From positions 1-7,014 of the forward strand of contig CAZFBR010000187.1 of assembly GCA_964517215.1 (NCBI GenBank): a stretch of 7,014 bases of DNA. Reading direction: 5' to 3'. The position numbers and the translations under genes are program-made. Origin of the DNA: CAZFBR01 sp035353495 [NCBI: uncultured bacterium]. Its GTDB lineage: Bacteria > DAOPZR01. Shown here in pieces: positions 6,447 through 7,014 of the stretch. Positions within the stretch are counted from its first letter, which is position 1. Every line of letters begins with the position of its first letter. The notes beneath the pieces are model-generated. The model ran no database searches, had not been told where the DNA came from, and worked only from the letters and a program-made list of their open reading frames with translations.

Positions 6447-6527
6447 GCTGAATATAGGTTACAAAAACTCCGCCGGCGCGTGGCGCGGGCATGCAATCCT
6501 GAATATTAGGTAAGGAGTGGACATCGG
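6447..6527 (+). promoter_or_regulatory. 5' leader of the pyrophosphatase mRNA with ribosome binding site
   Basis: The predicted untranslated leader is about 81 bases. It ends with AAGGAG (6512-6517), a full Shine-Dalgarno sequence 10 bases before the ATG. Near-identical copies CTGAATATAGGT (6448-6459) and CTGAATATTAGGT (6499-6511) flank a GC-rich middle part, and the second copy runs into the Shine-Dalgarno. I do not recognise a known riboswitch. Confidence 0.5.
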
Positions 6528-7014
6528 ATGGCTACAGGACTGAAACGCGGTTTGCTGGTTGTGCTGCTGGTGCTGCTGAGCGCCGCCCCGCTGTGGGCGA
6601 GCGAGGCGGACCTGAAGATCCCCGAACTGACGGCGGCGCAGAACCACTGGCTGTATGCGGGGTTCGTCGTCTGTTTCATCGGCATGGTGTTCGGGTATGT
6701 GCTCTACAGCCGGGTGCGCGATCTTCCGGCCCACAAGTCGATGCTGGATGTCGCGGGGATCATCTTTGAAACCTGCAAGACCTATTTGTGGCAGCAGGGC
6801 AAGCTGCTGTTCATTCTCGAACTGTTCATCGGGGCCTGCATCGTCGGCTACTACGGGTTCCTCCAGCACATGGGCGCGGGCAGTGTGCTGCTCATTCTGC
6901 TCTGGTCGGTGATCGGCATCCTCGGCTCGTACGGGGTGGCGTGGTTCGGCATCCGCATGAACACGCTGGCCAATGCGCGCATGGCGTTCGCCGCCCTGCG
7001 CAAGCAGCCGGTCA
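6528..7014 (+). CDS. hppA: Membrane-integral ion-translocating pyrophosphatase, N-terminal part
   Basis: The window holds the first 162 codons; the gene continues past the right edge. The family hydrolyses pyrophosphate to pump H+ or Na+ across the inner membrane. The start ATG at 6528 has AAGGAG upstream and a strong promoter. Residues 1-24 look like a signal peptide or first helix (basic start, long Leu/Val core, then APLWA). Helices follow at about 42-60, 92-111 and 118-139. The family call rests on the pattern MLDVAGIIFETCKTYLWQQG (72-91), corresponding to the helix-2 region, and GIRMNTLANARMAFAALRKQP (141-161, a Gly-x-x-x-Asn-x-x-Ala-Asn-x-Arg pattern) corresponding to the conserved ANxRT segment after helix 3. 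This form resembles members I associate with the PVC group. The catalytic pyrophosphate-binding motifs and the residues that separate K+-dependent from K+-independent types and H+ from Na+ pumps lie outside the window. Confidence 0.82.
   Translation, partial: MATGLKRGLLVVLLVLLSAAPLWASEADLKIPELTAAQNHWLYAGFVVCFIGMVFGYVLYSRVRDLPAHKSMLDVAGIIFETCKTYLWQQGKLLFILELFIGACIVGYYGFLQHMGAGSVLLILLWSVIGILGSYGVAWFGIRMNTLANARMAFAALRKQPV

Noticed and set aside
6444-6509. A 21-codon reading frame in the pyrophosphatase leader, Arg-rich, ending in TAG inside the second repeat copy
   Set aside because: Its ATG lies 3 bases upstream of the predicted transcription start and only 3 bases after the -10 box, with no ribosome site, so it would not normally be in the mRNA.
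6459-6869. A 136-codon minus-strand frame across the pyrophosphatase start
   Set aside because: It is antisense to the promoter, leader and recognised N-terminus of the pyrophosphatase, and has no family-like features.

Overview
The window comes from a GC-rich bacterial chromosome, densely packed and with no mobile element, rRNA, tRNA or CRISPR array that I can see. The incoming gene at the right edge has the N-terminus of a membrane pyrophosphatase of the kind I associate with the Verrucomicrobia/Lentisphaerae/Kiritimatiellota (PVC) group. Together with the high GC and the fused polyamine transporter, this suggests a PVC-type bacterium. That placement is inference with modest confidence.

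Layout. Positions 2-1198 (+) hold the 3' part of a FAD-dependent amine-oxidase/protoporphyrinogen-oxidase-like flavoprotein. It is followed two bases later by a complete family-4 Fe-S uracil-DNA glycosylase (1201-1854, +). A roughly 100-base convergent gap (1855-1957) contains a strong GC hairpin, probably a two-way transcription stop. Positions 1958-6301 are a four-gene minus-strand operon read right to left: a small membrane protein (6301-5783), potA ATPase (5764-4682), potB permease (4689-3805), and a 615-residue protein that fuses the potC permease to the potD substrate-binding protein (3805-1958). The pot genes overlap by 8 and 1 bases, so translation is probably coupled. Positions 6302-6527 are a divergent control region with two good sigma-70-type promoters back to back. 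One drives the pot operon almost directly at its first start codon; the other drives the last gene. From 6528 (+) runs the N-terminal 162 codons of a membrane-integral ion-pumping pyrophosphatase, cut by the window edge.

How the genes work together. PotA, PotB and PotCD would form one complete ABC importer for spermidine/putrescine-type polyamines: two cytoplasmic ATPase copies, two different permease halves, and a binding domain tethered to one of those halves instead of floating free or lipid-anchored. The small protein at the head of the operon is the least explained part. Its first half looks like a three-helix PQ-loop/SemiSWEET-type membrane domain. Its second half resembles the cytoplasmic dimerisation domain of cation diffusion facilitators, but without that domain's zinc-binding histidines. 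The pyrophosphatase would pump H+ or Na+ using pyrophosphate and shares only the control region with the pot operon. The flavoprotein/glycosylase pair looks like an ordinary co-transcribed pair with no evident functional link.
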